The notes: a model not told the origin generated them from the sequence alone. A DNA stretch of 64,000 bases from Mesorhabditis belari (GCA_958450365.1 CAUEEP010000737.1:3213501-3277500), one strand, 5' to 3'; positions 46,070-57,328 are shown, counted from the first letter of the stretch. Numbers and translations are program-made.

Positions 46070-49000
46070 TTATTCTTTTGGCACATTTGCGAGCGCCTCG
46101 ATGAGTTTCTCGTAGATTTCGACACCACGAAGGAAAACCTTTAAAGAACATTGAGATATATTGGGTTGGTGAATTGAAAACTGCGAGCTATTGTCATATG
46201 TGACAGTTTGAGCACTTTCTTTAAAAGAAACCCATTTTGGTGTGAATGGAAAAGTTGTAGAGAATCAAAAATCAAGCTTATATCCAAATTTTCAGAACGA
46301 TTCAAAAACTGGCTTTCAAGAAATGCGAAATTTACGAATTTTCACAAAACTTGCAACAAAACTTGCATTTTAAGCGAAACTACTAAGTGTATCTTTTTGG
46401 AAATTTGGCTATAAGCCTCATTTTTGATTCTCTACAACTTTTCTATTGACACCAAAATGGGTTTCTTTTGAAGAAAGTGCTCAAACTGGGCTGACAGCTG
46501 ATATCTCCAGTCCTCCATTTTTGAGTCTCACACTTGTCTCACACACAAACCAAAATCCTACCACGAAAGAGGAATCCGTAAATTGCCTGTAAAATGGGCA
46601 GAAGTCGTCAATAATAATGGAAATTATTTTGGAATGAATTCATGGTTTTATTTTGAATAAATTTTAGTTCAAAGTCCGGCAGTTTTCAATTCACCAACCT
46701 AATAGTATCAATTTGAAAATTATATTTTAAATAAAGATATATTTTCATTTATATAATAGATTTTTGACCTAAAATCCTTTACCTTTTCATTGAGAAACTC
46801 GTTGTGATCGTGCAGAAGCGAGGGAGTGTTGATCATTGGGGAAAAGCCGATCGAGCGAATTCCTTGCTAAACATTTTTTCGTACACCTTCTCTTTATCAA
46901 GTTTATACTCTACTTTATAAATTCTATACTTTAATATTACATTTGTAAGCCATGGACCTCAGGAAATGCTGATTTAAACCGAAATTCTCATGATCAGACC
47001 GGACCAAAAGCTAGAAGCAAACCCAATTGCTAAATGAACCAGAGAATATATTATTCAGTTGAATAGCGACAAAACAAAATCAGAATAATTACCCGGGACA
47101 CCACTCAAAACACACCCAAAAGATAAATAGATACCTCAAGAAAGAATCACAGAGCAGTCAAATCAATTGCCGAAATTGCGGCTTTAAATCTAGCCAAGGT
47201 GGGAATATCACGAACATGAGGAAGTAAAATGTTCCAGAACCTAAACTCTCAGGATCAGATCCGACCAAAAGCTAGAAGCAAACTCAATTGCTAACTGAAC
47301 CAAAAAATCTGGCTATTTTTAAGGAATTTTGATTTTTTCTGATCTATTTCTGATAATCTAGCCAAAAATTTTGGCAGAAAATGAAGAATTGATCGAAAAA
47401 GCAGTGATTTGAAGGTAGCTATTGACCATAAGGAATTTGATTTCTTCTTAGGAACCTGATTTCTTCTCGGAAAAAGCTATCATATCCAGGACCCAAAGCC
47501 AATGACGCTTTTTTCTTACAACCCACCGCTCGAATGTAACTCGAATCAGTGCTCGCCGGGAAAATCTCCTTTGTAAATTTGCAGCCTCTAAATTTATCAA
47601 AATTGCTTTTAAATGTTCAGCTTTTAACTGAATACTGAATAAAAAAAGCTGACTCGAATTTGAGTGTGCCCTCAAACGCGGCCCAAAAAGGATCCTCCAT
47701 TGTGGTTGGGGTCATGTTTTTGAATATTGTTTTCTAAATAAAAATCCCTAAAAATCATCAATTTTCTATTATTACCATAGTGTACTCGATCTTTGTCCCA
47801 TTTCCAGCCCATTCGTTGAGCTTTTTCTCGAATCCTTCATAATCGACAGTGGGTGGGAGACGAATGTCGAGCTCTGAAAGGGAAATTTTCAGGAATTTCA
47901 AGAATTTCAAGAAATTCTTCAAAGCTGGATTGAAAATTAACAAAATTCACTTATAAAAATGCTTTAAAATACCCAATGATTGCTTAAAAAGTTAAAAAAT
48001 TTGTTTTCTAAAAGACACAAATTTTAGAAATCTACTCAAATCAACGATTCGATCAGTTGGACTTGGCTAGGAGTTGTGTCAAAGAGCCAGACCCAGCTCT
48101 ACTGCAAAAATTCGTTCCGAGAATTTGGCGCCAAAATTTGACGACAAAAATAAGCGCAAAAACTTTACTTTAAAAGGAAAGCACTCTATACTGAGACCGT
48201 TTGCCAGATCGCGAACGATTACGCGGCCGCACAATGAACACTTCCCCAATAATTTACACAAGGATTTCTCTTTTGCTTTGTAGATGGCACAAAAAGAAGC
48301 TTTTGAGCTGTAAATTTGTACCAGGGGGTTTTCAGAGAAGGCGAATCGATTGAAGCTATTTTTTCTTAACCAAATTTATGCTAAAAGAAACTTAAAATTA
48401 GCTACTTTATTCAAAACACGCACCACACTCGAATTTCTCTGGTAAAACATTCGTTTGGACTCCGCCCTGAAATGGAATGAATAGGAAACTCGATAGGCTT
48501 TCAAAATTGAATTAACTCTTGAATTTTGATCTCTTTCACAATCCACCACTTACCCTAACAATTGTGAGATTCAACGATGTGACATCACCCAAAGTTTTCG
48601 ATGAATCCGATTGCAATAATGATTTTTGTTCGGCTCGAAAAGTGAGAGCGTTGTTGATAAAGGATTGCTGAATGTAAAGGATTGGTGTTGATAAAGGATT
48701 GCTGAATATAAAGGATTGCTGTTGGTAAAGGATTGCTGTTGATAAAGGATTGCTGTAAAGGATTGCTGTTGATAAAGGATTGCTGTAAAGGATTGCTGTT
48801 GATAAAGGATTGCTGAATATAAAGGATTGCTGTTGATAAAGCATTGCTGTTGGTAAAGGATTGCTGAATGTAAAGGATTGCTGTTGATAAAGGATTGCTG
48901 AATATAAAGACATAAAATCATTGATCTAGATTACTGTATTCTATGCATTTGATTACGGTAATACTATTCAATGATCCACCATTTTCTCGGCAGCTGTGTC

Positions 49001-50948
49001 CTCAATGAATTTCGATCCATGACCAGGTTGTCCAGGAAATGTCACACGAATCCCTGAAAATAAGATGCCAATAGGTTATAAAAAACTTCTTTTATGCTTT
49101 TTGATATCATTTCACTTACACCATCCACATCTTTCCGCGTAAAAAGTTTTGTAAACTTCCGTTTCAGAAGCAATTCCCTCATCAAGAGTAAAAGCCACAT
49201 TTAGACTCTAAAATTGAGTTCAAGAGAATTTTGACGAAAACGAAAACAATTTATTCGTTTTTTTGTGTGGTTAATCTAATTAAATATTTATTAATATTTA
49301 ATAAAAATCTAATAGAACTTTACGCAAAACTATCAAGAGATCCACCTTGAAAACTGAGCTCTCCACGAAAGCCTTGATCCCATTTGGTCCACCGATTTCT
49401 TCATCTAGCAAATTTTATGAAATTATATAAAATTTAATGATCTAGCTAAAATCTAAAGATTACTTATCGAGATGAATGCTTTAAGCCAGATTTGTTCCAA
49501 CGGTAACTTTTTAACAACGGTCAGATCCTGGCCTGGAAAGGAAGCTAAGCCTGGACTTTGACATTTCCTGGACCTGGACTGGATAACCTGAACGGTTGGA
49601 ACATCTCTTCCCGAAATACATCGTTCAATCAACACTTTGAACTTACCAGGTCCCCAAACGATATGCACTGTTCTCCGAAATTGTTTCTTTCCCCGTAGAA
49701 AATGTCTTCGTATTGCCTCGAAATATTGACTTCCCACGCATTTCATATCTTGAGCGCCTAAATTTGTCTTATTTCATTGTCTTAATAACTTTAGCTATAA
49801 TAAAATAGTGATAGAGTTGACAAGAAAAAGCAGATTTCTGGAGAGGGTTGTACCCTCGATCTTTTGCTTTACAATTGCTCTAGCCACTAGGCTATCTGGT
49901 GCCTTAACTTGCCAGGAGAAAAAAGGAAAGACAGGGGAAGAAGAAAGGAAGAAAGACAGTAAGAAAGAAAGAAAGAAAGAAAGAGAAAAAGGAAATAACT
50001 TTCTAAACCAATCCCACCTCTCGCATAAATATCTCCTTTCTCATCCTTGTGCGCTGAAAACGGATCGTGTTTCCAATGTTTCTAAATCTCAATCGTTCTA
50101 ATTGTTTTGAATCTAAATGTTTCTAAATTATTAAATATTTTTAATAATTAAACAATCTTAATATTGTACAAATCAAATTTATCGTTTATCTATTAAATAT
50201 ATTTTTGCATTAACCTCAAACACAGGGACAACATCGGTGTGCGAGTAGAGCATGATGGATGAGAGATCTGGTTGAGAGCCTGGGATTGTCATCACGACAA
50301 ATGGATAGCCAGGGTTCGTCTAAATCAATTAAATCAAAACTAAACACTATCTAAATCTAAGTGATAAACGATAAAATTAAATGTGAAGCTAAAAAGAAAG
50401 TCATTCTTTAAGCTATATAAACGGGGTAGGCTAATTTCCGCAATTTTTTTTGCGCAACTCTCCATAACTTGCTTCTAAGTCAGCTAATCTTTATGATTTT
50501 GGTGTCATTTTGTTGCACTCATTGAGATCTACAAAATGACAACAAAATCATAAAGATTGACCCACTTTGAAGAAAGTTATGGCAAGTTGCGCAAGCGGCC
50601 CAGTTGCGCAAAGGACCCAGTTGCGTAAAGGAACCAGTTGCGCAAGCGGCCCAGTTGCGTAAAGGACCCAGTTGCGCAAAGGGCCCAGTTGTGCAAAAAA
50701 TTTGGCGAAAAGTAGCCTACCCCATCTAAATCTGTGATCCACTTACATCATATCTCAACCGCTCAATGCCCAGCTCATCGGCTAATCCAAATAGAAATTT
50801 CGTACAAGATTCTAAATTGATACTGTAAAATCGGACCCTTTTTCTTTTTATTATACTTTGTTTATATCTTACCGTAGTCTGGATTCGGTTGAACAGTCTT
50901 GATTCGAAGATATTCACGGAATTTCGTTACTGCGATGTCTTCAATCAT
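46070..50948 (-). CDS. aminoacylase-1, copy B
   Basis: Same enzyme family as copy A, 15 exons read from the minus strand: 50948-50873, 50811-50747, 50319-50215, 50081-50018, 49757-49647, 49404-49346, 49207-49120, 49053-48980, 48667-48554, 48466-48424, 47873-47776, 47733-47654, 47587-47527, 46866-46783, 46138-46070. The sum is 1191 nt, 396 aa. All junction positions and phases match copy A. The only length change is three codons fewer in exon 11. Motifs [34 protein letters not shown] and LLHDHNE are intact. Exon 12 uses a weak GTCAGC donor. A TTTGCAG about 20 nt upstream of the ATG could be a trans-splice acceptor. Divergence from copy A is clear at protein level ([10 protein letters not shown] against [16 protein letters not shown] against SRFLRS), so both copies appear maintained. 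Confidence 0.95.
46161..46702. mobile_element. mariner-type MITE, TTGGGTTGGTG family, in aminoacylase B intron 14
   Basis: Ends TTGGGTTGGTGAATTGAAAA and TTTTCAATTCACCAACCTAA, with TA at both sides. The paralogous intron of copy A has the nearly empty site ATATATCTCAATTT without the insert. The filled site has three extra bases (GTA) at the right. Confidence 0.85.
46867..47300. repeat. source-like repeat in aminoacylase B intron 13
   Basis: Inverted match to 4437-4795, with a second partial repeat (CCAAAAGCTAGAAGCAAACT) near 47266. It occupies the intron 13 side next to exon 14. Confidence 0.75.
48668..48905 (-). repeat. splice-acceptor minisatellite, copy B
   Basis: Expanded version of the CAGCAATCCTTTATCAA array at 14640-14763, directly upstream of exon 9 of copy B. 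About 14 units. The minus-strand reading stays open through the array into exon 9, so unspliced or mis-spliced products could be translated. Confidence 0.85.
49850..49990 (-). repeat. tRNA-like element and purine tract, aminoacylase B intron 4
   Basis: The minus strand has GGCACCAGATAGCCTAGTGG, GCTAGAGCAATTG and GAGGGTACAACCCTC, followed towards higher coordinates by a GAAAGAAAG tract. It belongs with the element at 39981-40195. The anticodon arm does not pair. Confidence 0.55.
50423..50723. mobile_element. MITE with GGGGTAGGCTA ends in aminoacylase B intron 2
   Basis: GGGGTAGGCTAATTTCCGCA at the left and TTTTCGCCAAATTTTTTGCA... on the minus strand at the right (AGTAGCCTACCCC) form inverted ends. 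The right half contains a GCGCAAAGGACCCAGTT tandem repeat. It is absent from the corresponding copy A intron. Confidence 0.65.
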
Positions 50949-51489
50949 TTTGAATTGTGAAAAAGCTGCAAATTTTTCTATAAACTAACAGTTTAGCCGA
51001 AGAAAAATAGAGAAAACAACACAATGAAACACTTTGAATAGCATTCAAAGTGTTTAAAATATCAAAAGTTCAATTAATATTTTGTTTATTGATCTCAAAG
51101 AGAGCTTCCAAAGAAAGCTTTCACTCTTCTTTCAAGAGTCGATCAATTTGCAATCACTAATCAAAGAAAAGTTCTCTCTCAATAAATCATAAATTCTTTC
51201 GTCGAAAAGTCATAAAATGCTCTTATGAAAATGATTTTTGAATTTATCTATTGAATTTATCTATGATAAAGTCTTGATCCCTTTCTTTTCCTCGTTTACT
51301 TCAACAGTCTAAGTCAGTCAAAGTCCAGTCAGCTTTCGTTTGGATGATAAATTACATGCTTTGCCCAATAAATAGGAAGATGTCATACTTGCAAACACTT
51401 GCAAACAATACCTTTCACATTCGTTACACTCTGAAATCAAGGGGAATTAGTTTGCAACAATCCAACAGCTCACTTTTCCCCAGAATTTC
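50949..51489. other. no supported gene
   Basis: AT-rich intergenic DNA upstream of aminoacylase B. It probably includes the promoter of copy B, but no motif can be assigned. Confidence 0.4.
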
Positions 51490-51560
51490 TCTTTGTAGCC
51501 CTTTTGAATGATGGAGGAAAGCACAAATTCGGTCACATTGTGGATTTTTCTGATTACATG
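51490..51560 (-). pseudogene. exon fragment of the 57.9-kb gene (3' half)
   Basis: The minus strand is related to the VTEFVLPSIIQKG...FWGQ exon at 57857-57967. This piece keeps the CACAATGTGACCGAATTTGT to CAAAAGGGCT part and the donor region. It abuts SL1-module sequence. Confidence 0.65.
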
Positions 51561-51637
51561 ACCCCGTAAATGAAAAATTCATCGCGATAAAAATGAAATC
51601 GAGCTTTAAGACATTTCACATTTTTAAGTTTATTTGT

Positions 51638-51731
51638 GCATCCTCTAGCGAGGACGCGTTCCAAAATTTTTTCGAGACACTGTTGGGAGGTCTCGGGGTT
51701 AATGCTAACCTCAAACTTGGGTAATTAAACC
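51638..51731 (-). ncRNA. SL1 spliced-leader RNA gene 9
   Basis: Stem III reads GCGTCCTCGCTAGAGGATGC. Relative to the consensus, C-to-T on one arm and G-to-A on the other restore the base pair. Leader, donor and Sm site intact. Confidence 0.9.
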
Positions 51732-51904
51732 GAAGACTGTGGTCCCTGTGGTGCTATCTGGACGAGCCGTGTGCCAGATCCCGCTTTTTCTTACGAGACA
51801 CCCAAAAAGTACACACAGTCGTGTCGTCTCGTGTCTCTGCGAGGGCTGATGTTCCCTAGTGTTCGATGGTCACCGCCTATTTCAGCCGTATGTCACAGCC
51901 GCAC

Positions 51905-51995
51905 CATTTTGAATGATGGAGGAAAGCACACGTTCTGTCACATTTGTAGATTTGTTGACGAGTCAAACGGTGGCAAGAGTTCGTGTTTCCTAACA
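51905..51995 (-). pseudogene. exon fragment of the 57.9-kb gene (5' half)
   Basis: The minus strand has AGGAAACACGAACTCTTGCC and then sequence to CTCCATCATTCAAAATGG, matching the first two thirds of the exon at 57857-57967. It overlaps in content with the fragment at 51490-51560, with an SL1 module between the two. Confidence 0.65.
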
Positions 51996-52089
51996 AAGCA
52001 AAATTTCGAAGTGTTCCCCAGCTGCTGGATTTTTCTTGGCAATTGACAGTCAAATCTGACTGTGAGAGTTGTACTTTGGGGGACTCACA

Positions 52090-52230
52090 ATCGCTCGCCT
52101 CCTGGCACGCGGGGCGGATAGATACCGAGAAGGAGACGTTCAGGGTCGGTTTAGGGTTAGTATTACCCACGTTAAAGGTTAGTATTAGCCGCACGGCTGA
52201 CATAACTTGTCTCGAGAAATTTTAGAAAGG
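52090..52230 (+). ncRNA. divergent SL-RNA-like gene or pseudogene
   Basis: Aligns with SL1 modules through the promoter block (CTGGCACGCGGGGCGGATAG, starting exactly 46 nt before a GGTTTA at 52148). The putative leader runs 52148-52177. It equals SL1 with an 8-nt insertion after GGTTTA, then ATTACCCACGTTAAAG, followed by a GT donor. Stem I is preserved (GGTTA-GTAT-TAGCC with one G-U pair). TGTCTCGAGAAATTTTAGAA resembles the stem II arm plus Sm site. Stem II and stem III cannot be drawn well, so it may be a decayed copy. Confidence 0.5.
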
Positions 52231-52443
52231 ATTTCTCTTTTGGGAAGTCTACTAATTTCATAGATAGCAATCACTTTGCATCCTTTTACTCTAATCCAAA
52301 AGAATCCCGCAAAAGCCAACGTGTTGATCTTATATTGTAAACTCCGAGAATGAAGAAACTCAAGTTGAAAATTCAAAAAAAATTAATCGATCCACTCCGT
52401 TAATTTGTGCAAAAATTGAAAAACCGATCCACAAAATGCAAAA

Positions 52444-52562
52444 AGCTTACGGCACTCGGGATTCCCAAGCCGTCTCCGATCCAAGTACTAACCGAGCCCA
52501 ACGTTGCTTAACTTGGCAGATCGGACGGGATGCCGTGTTTTCAACGTGGTATGGTCGTAAGC
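52444..52562 (-). rRNA. 5S rRNA gene 2
   Basis: Matches 5S gene 1 closely on the minus strand, from GCTTACGACCATACCACGTT to the 3' GCCGTAAGC. Divergent to SL1 gene 10 with about 173 bp between starts. Confidence 0.93.
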
Positions 52563-52735
52563 GATCGTGCTGTGGTGAGAGACGGCTGAAATAGGCGGCC
52601 GCGAACACGAGAGAGCATTAGCCCTCGCAGAGACGCGAGACGACACGACTGTGTGTACCATTCGTGTGTCTCGTAGAGAAAAGTGGCATCTGGCACACAG
52701 CTCGTCCTCATAGCGCGACAGAGGCCTCAGTCTTT

Positions 52736-52829
52736 GGTTTAATTACCCAAGTTTGAGGTTAGCATTAACCCCGAGACCTTCCAACAGTGTCTTGAAGAAA
52801 TTTTGGAACGCGCCCCCGCCAGGGGATGC
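52736..52829 (+). ncRNA. SL1 spliced-leader RNA gene 10
   Basis: Leader intact. The stem II arm is GTCTTG (G-U), and the spacer before the Sm site is GAAGAAATTTTGG. Stem III is GCGCCCCCGCCAGGGGATGC with one weakened pair. Preceded by TCTTT in place of TCTTC. Confidence 0.85.
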
Positions 52830-52925
52830 ACAAATAAACTTAAAAATTTGAAATGAATTGAAGCTTTCATGCTTTGATTCATTTTTATCGTGATTTATCA
52901 AGGAATTTGCCAACTTTTCACTTCA

Positions 52926-53111
<186 letters not shown>

Positions 53112-53159
53112 TTAATTTCATTTTTATCGTGATTTATCAAGAAATTTGTCAACTCTTCA

Positions 53160-53240
53160 CCTCACGTTGAGCGAAACGGTTTGTCATTATAAGGATTGAA
53201 GTCGATATCGTGGATAAAAATATGATTAATTAAATATAAA
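53160..53240 (-). pseudogene. second SNF2 3' fragment attached to SL1 module
   Basis: Shorter copy of the same SNF2 end (GTTTGTCATTATAAGGATTG to AAAATATGATTAATTAA). It follows a short SL1 3'-flank segment that starts from stem III only. Confidence 0.8.
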
Positions 53241-53559
53241 AATATGATAAATTCATTTTCTTCGTGATTTATTTTTTATCGTGATAAATTTCTCCGTAAT
53301 TCCAAAACCAACTACTCAAAATCTCACAAATCTCACTCATTTGAAAACGACAAAACGATGCTGGGATTGAATTTTCAGCACTAGGAGAACCCGTATTTTA
53401 CAAAACTTGCTCCTCCATATAGTGAACAATCTCTCATGTGGTTCCGCGCCACCGTTTCATTGAAAGTGAAGTGAAGAGTTGTCACACTTCTTGATAAATG
53501 ATGAAATAAAGCATCAGCATCAAAGCTTCACCTCATTTCATATTTTCAAGTTCATTTGT

Positions 53560-53653
53560 GCATCCCCTAACGGGGACGCGTTCCAAAATTTTTTCAAGAC
53601 ACTGTTGGAAGGTCTCGGGGTTAATGCTAACCTCAAACTTGGGTAATTAAACC
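53560..53653 (-). ncRNA. SL1 spliced-leader RNA gene 11
   Basis: Leader, donor, stem I and Sm site intact. Stem II has GTCTTG (G-U pair) and the stem III loop is GTTA, as in gene 8. Confidence 0.9.
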
Positions 53654-53869
53654 GAAGACTGGGGTCTCTGTCGCGCTATGTGGACGAGCCGTGTGCCAGA
53701 TGCCGCTTTTTCCTACGAGACACACGAATGGTACACACAGTCATGTCGTCTCGCGTCTCTGCGGGGGCTGATGCTCTCTCCTGGCGACCGCCTATTTCGA
53801 CCGTCTCTCACAGCCGCACACAGTTTGGAAGTTTGCCTTACAATAACCAAAATTTGTTCAATAAAAAAA

Positions 53870-56290
53870 CAAAAACGATCTGAAAACCGAATGAATCAAG
53901 AGCGCGTTCGCTTTTTCGGCACGGCATCGCATGATGAGCTGTTGCTAACACTGCGGATCAACGGGAAGCTGGCTTAAGTTCTTTTGGCAAATCGATCTTT
54001 TGATACTTTCCGAGAATTGGTTAGTTTTATGTAAACAAACTAGGATTAATTTCAACTTTTAGGAAGAAACTCCCATCGCAGAGGGGTAGAAAGCTATTGC
54101 TTGAGTTTTACATGGAGTATCTGGAGAATCGTGATGTTTTGAATCTCATTCTTGACGACTGTAAAGGAGATTCGGCTACGGTAATTAAGTCTAAATTAAC
54201 TGCAGAATTTAATTTTTTTTGAGGTTGCTGCGGAGTTTGAATATTATCGAGATAGTCAAAATGTTCCTGATTTGCTCAACAAGAGGTGTTCATTCTTATG
54301 GTATCTAGATATTTAATTGCTGTATTTAGTATGTCCCTACACACTTACCAGAAAGAGGGCTTGAATTGGCTGGTGATCTTGCGAGAAAAAGTTGAACTGC
54401 ATTCTCGGAGACGAAATGGTCCTTTAGTCTGCATTTTTCAGAATCTTCGACTATATTTTAGGGTCTTGGAAAAACAATTCAAATCGTTGCATTTCTTGCT
54501 TGGCTCAAAGAGAAGAAAGTTCCCGGTCCGCACCTTATTATCGTTCCAGCATCAACTATTGAAAACTGGATGAATGAAATGAGCAAATGGTGTCCTGGCA
54601 TCAAAGTAAGAACTTGCTTTAGACAATCTAACTTTTGTCAGATGATTACCTATTACGGATCGCAAGAGGAACGCCGTAGCATTCGTCACATGGCCAGGAA
54701 GAAGAAAACGAATGTTTGGTCATCTAGCTCTTTATTTAATCATTCTTTTAGGTTGATGTTCTGCTTTCAACATATAGCATGGTTGTATCCAAATCGGACG
54801 ACAAGAACTTTTTCAAAAACTTCAAGGTTGTTAGACTTCTTGTCTTTTATATTTATGTGTCAGTTTAGATCAATTACGTCGTTTATGATGAGGGGCACAT
54901 GCTGAAAAATTGTTCGACTGAACGCTACAAGTCTTTGATGAAAATCAAAGTGAGGCTTCTTCCCCTTTACTTAAATTCGTTTTCAGAGTAGCCGGAAGAT
55001 TCTACTTACTGGAACACCACTCCAAAATAACTTGACTGAACTGATCTCGCTGATGTATTTTGTGATGAGGAAAATCTTTGATCGTTATTGTGACAACATG
55101 GCACAGCTGCTTTCTCATTTTAAGCCGGTAGGACATTTTACATATTATTGGCAAATTAGATAACTTGTAATATTTGGGAAGGACCTCAAATTGATTATGT
55201 ATTTTCAGCAAAAAGGAAGCGCTATCGAAGGCACGCAAGCTCTCTATCAACAAGATCGTATTGAACAGGCGAAAGCAATTCTCGAGCTTTATATTTTGCG
55301 TCGTCTAAAGCACCAAGTCTGCTTCCATTTATTGGTGTTAGGCAATATTTATGCAGGTTTTGAATCAATTGCCAAAGAAGACTGAAGAAGTTGCTACAAT
55401 AAACATGGAAGCAGAACAGGCGGATATCTATGATTATCAATTAGAGGTATTGATGCCCAAATTTCAGATTTATCTTTTTTAGTTGCTTCAAATGGCTGGT
55501 GATAGTTCTTCAACCGCGTCGTCAAGCGTTATCCGTTTACGTCAAGTATATTTTCTTGTATACATTATCAAACCAGGAAATTTAGGCTGCAAATCATCCA
55601 CTGCTGATGATGACACTTGCACCGAAGTTGCCAAAAAATTAGTTCGACAGGTGGATGACGTATACCAATACTTGCTTGTACCATGGTTTCAGGAGAAAGA
55701 ATATGCGAAGAAACGAGCTGAACATGTCGCCGAAGATCTTCTTTGCCTGTCGGACTATCAAATACATAAGATCTGCAAAAAGGTTTTGTCAATTTTGTCT
55801 TCTCACATATCCATTTTTTAGTTTCCATCAACTTCAAAATTTTGCATCGATGATAGTGTAGCAATCGAAAGTGGAAAGTGTAAATTCTTGGATCAAAGGC
55901 TGCCCCTAATCAAAACAAAGGTTTTTATTGTTTTGGCTTCATGACTTTATGGCTTTAATTATTTAGGGCGATAAAGTCTTGATTTTTTCGCAGTTTACTC
56001 AAATGCTTGACATTTTGGAGGTTTACTTACGGGTTCGAGGTCATTCATTTTGCCGAATGGATGGAAGCACCCCAGTTATGGAAAGGTTCGTTCAAATATT
56101 AGTAAAAGAGTTTGAATGTTTCTATTTAGGCAGGGTAGGATCAATTCTTTTAACAACGATTTGTTTTTGTTTTTCTGTTGTCGACGCGTGCGGGAGGACT
56201 TTGTATCAATTTGACTTTAGCCAATCAAATATTTTTATCCACGATATAGACTTCAATCCTTATAATGACAAACCGTTTCGCTCAACGTAA
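53870..56290 (+). pseudogene. SMARCAD1/Fun30-type SNF2 helicase, truncated copy B
   Basis: Plus-strand counterpart of copy A, starting abruptly at AAAAACGATCTGAAAACCGA, next to SL1 flank. It encodes the same motif series: LHTYQKEGLNWL, GLGKT after a split exon, [63 protein letters not shown] and FSQFTQMLDILEVYLRVRGH. It then ends at [11 protein letters not shown] just like copy A, lacking motif VI. A TAA interrupts the first exon (GKLA then stop) where copy A reads GKLAEFLLA. It retains the intron acceptor lost in copy A. Neither copy is complete; an intact parent gene is presumably elsewhere. Confidence 0.85.
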
Positions 56291-56382
56291 GTGAAAAGTT
56301 AACAAATCCCTTGATAAATCACGATAAAAATGAAATTAAGCATCAAAGCTTCACCTGATTTCACATTTTCAAGTTCAGTTGT

Positions 56383-56476
56383 GCATCCCCTAGCGGGGAC
56401 GCGTTCCAAAATTTTTTCGAGACACCGTTGGAAGGTCTCGGGGTTAATGCTAACCTCAAACTTGGGTAATTAAACC
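56383..56476 (-). ncRNA. SL1 spliced-leader RNA gene 12
   Basis: Consensus except one loop change in stem II (AACGGTGTC). Divergently paired with 5S gene 3. It lies about 95 bp beyond the cut end of SNF2 copy B, mirroring SL1 gene 3 at copy A. Confidence 0.92.
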
Positions 56477-56649
56477 GAAGACTGAGGCCTCTGTCGCGCT
56501 ATGTGGACGAGCTGTGTGCCAGATGCCACTTTTCTCGACGAGACACACGAATGGTACACACAGTCGTGTCGTCTCGCGTCTCTGCGAGGGCTGATGCTCT
56601 CTCGTGTTCGCGACCTTCTATTTCAGCCGTCTCTCACAGCAGCACACTC

Positions 56650-56768
56650 GCTTACGACCATACCACGTTGAAAACACGGCATCCCGTCCGATCTGCCAAG
56701 TTAAGCAACGTTGGGCTCGGTTAGTACTTGGATCGGAGACGGCTTGGGAATCCCGAGTGCCGTAAGCT
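56650..56768 (+). rRNA. 5S rRNA gene 3
   Basis: Plus-strand 5S: GCTTACGACCATACCACGTT at the start, AAGTTAAGCAACGTTGGGCT (A box region), TTAGTACTTGGATCGGAGAC (C box region), then CGAGTGCCGTAAGC closing the terminal stem, with a T-rich run just downstream. Start-to-start spacing to SL1 gene 12 is about 173 bp. Confidence 0.93.
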
Positions 56769-57041
56769 TTTTGCATTTTTTTGGATCGGAGGCGGAATCA
56801 ATTTTTGCACAAAGGAGGTAACTTTGGTTTGAGCCGGTTTTTCTTCCCAGGGTGTGGTCGATTTGAATTACAGCCAAGATTATAACAATGCTCCGAATGA
56901 TTGTCTCGTCCCTTTTCTTGCTCAAAATCCAACAGTGACAACGATGTAATGCTTCCATTCGCAAGAGTCAGAAAAATTTCTCCGAGATTCCAAAACCAAC
57001 TACTCGAGATTCACAAATTTCTCTCATTTGAAAACGACAAA

Positions 57042-57061
57042 ACCGTGGTATGGTCGTAAGC
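57042..57061 (-). pseudogene. 5S rRNA remnant, first 20 nt
   Basis: Only GCTTACGACCATACCACGG remains on the minus strand, 173 bp from SL1 gene 13. It is joined to the common AACGACAAAA flank seen at 29660 and 53350. This is a 5'-end stub of a former 5S/SL1 pair. Confidence 0.75.
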
Positions 57062-57234
57062 GATTGTGCTGTGGTGAGAGACGGCTGAAATAGGCGGCCG
57101 CGAACACGAGAGAGCATTAGCCCTCGCAGAGACGCGAGACGACACGACTGTGTGTACCATTCGTGTGTCTCGTAGAGAAAAGTGGCATCTGGCACACAGC
57201 TCGTCCACATAGCGCGACAGAGACCTCAGTCTTC

Positions 57235-57328
57235 GGTTTAATTACCCAAGTTTGAGGTTAGCATTAACCCCGAGACCTTCCAACAGTGTCTCGAAAAAAT
57301 TTTGGAACGCGTCCCCGCTAGGGGATGC
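57235..57328 (+). ncRNA. SL1 spliced-leader RNA gene 13
   Basis: Consensus leader, stems I-III and Sm site. The 5S partner is reduced to a stub. Confidence 0.92.

Noticed and set aside
48536..48921. Separate proteins of 116-125 residues on the minus strand upstream of aminoacylase B exon 9
   Set aside because: They are translations of the acceptor minisatellite continuing into exon 9, not independent genes.
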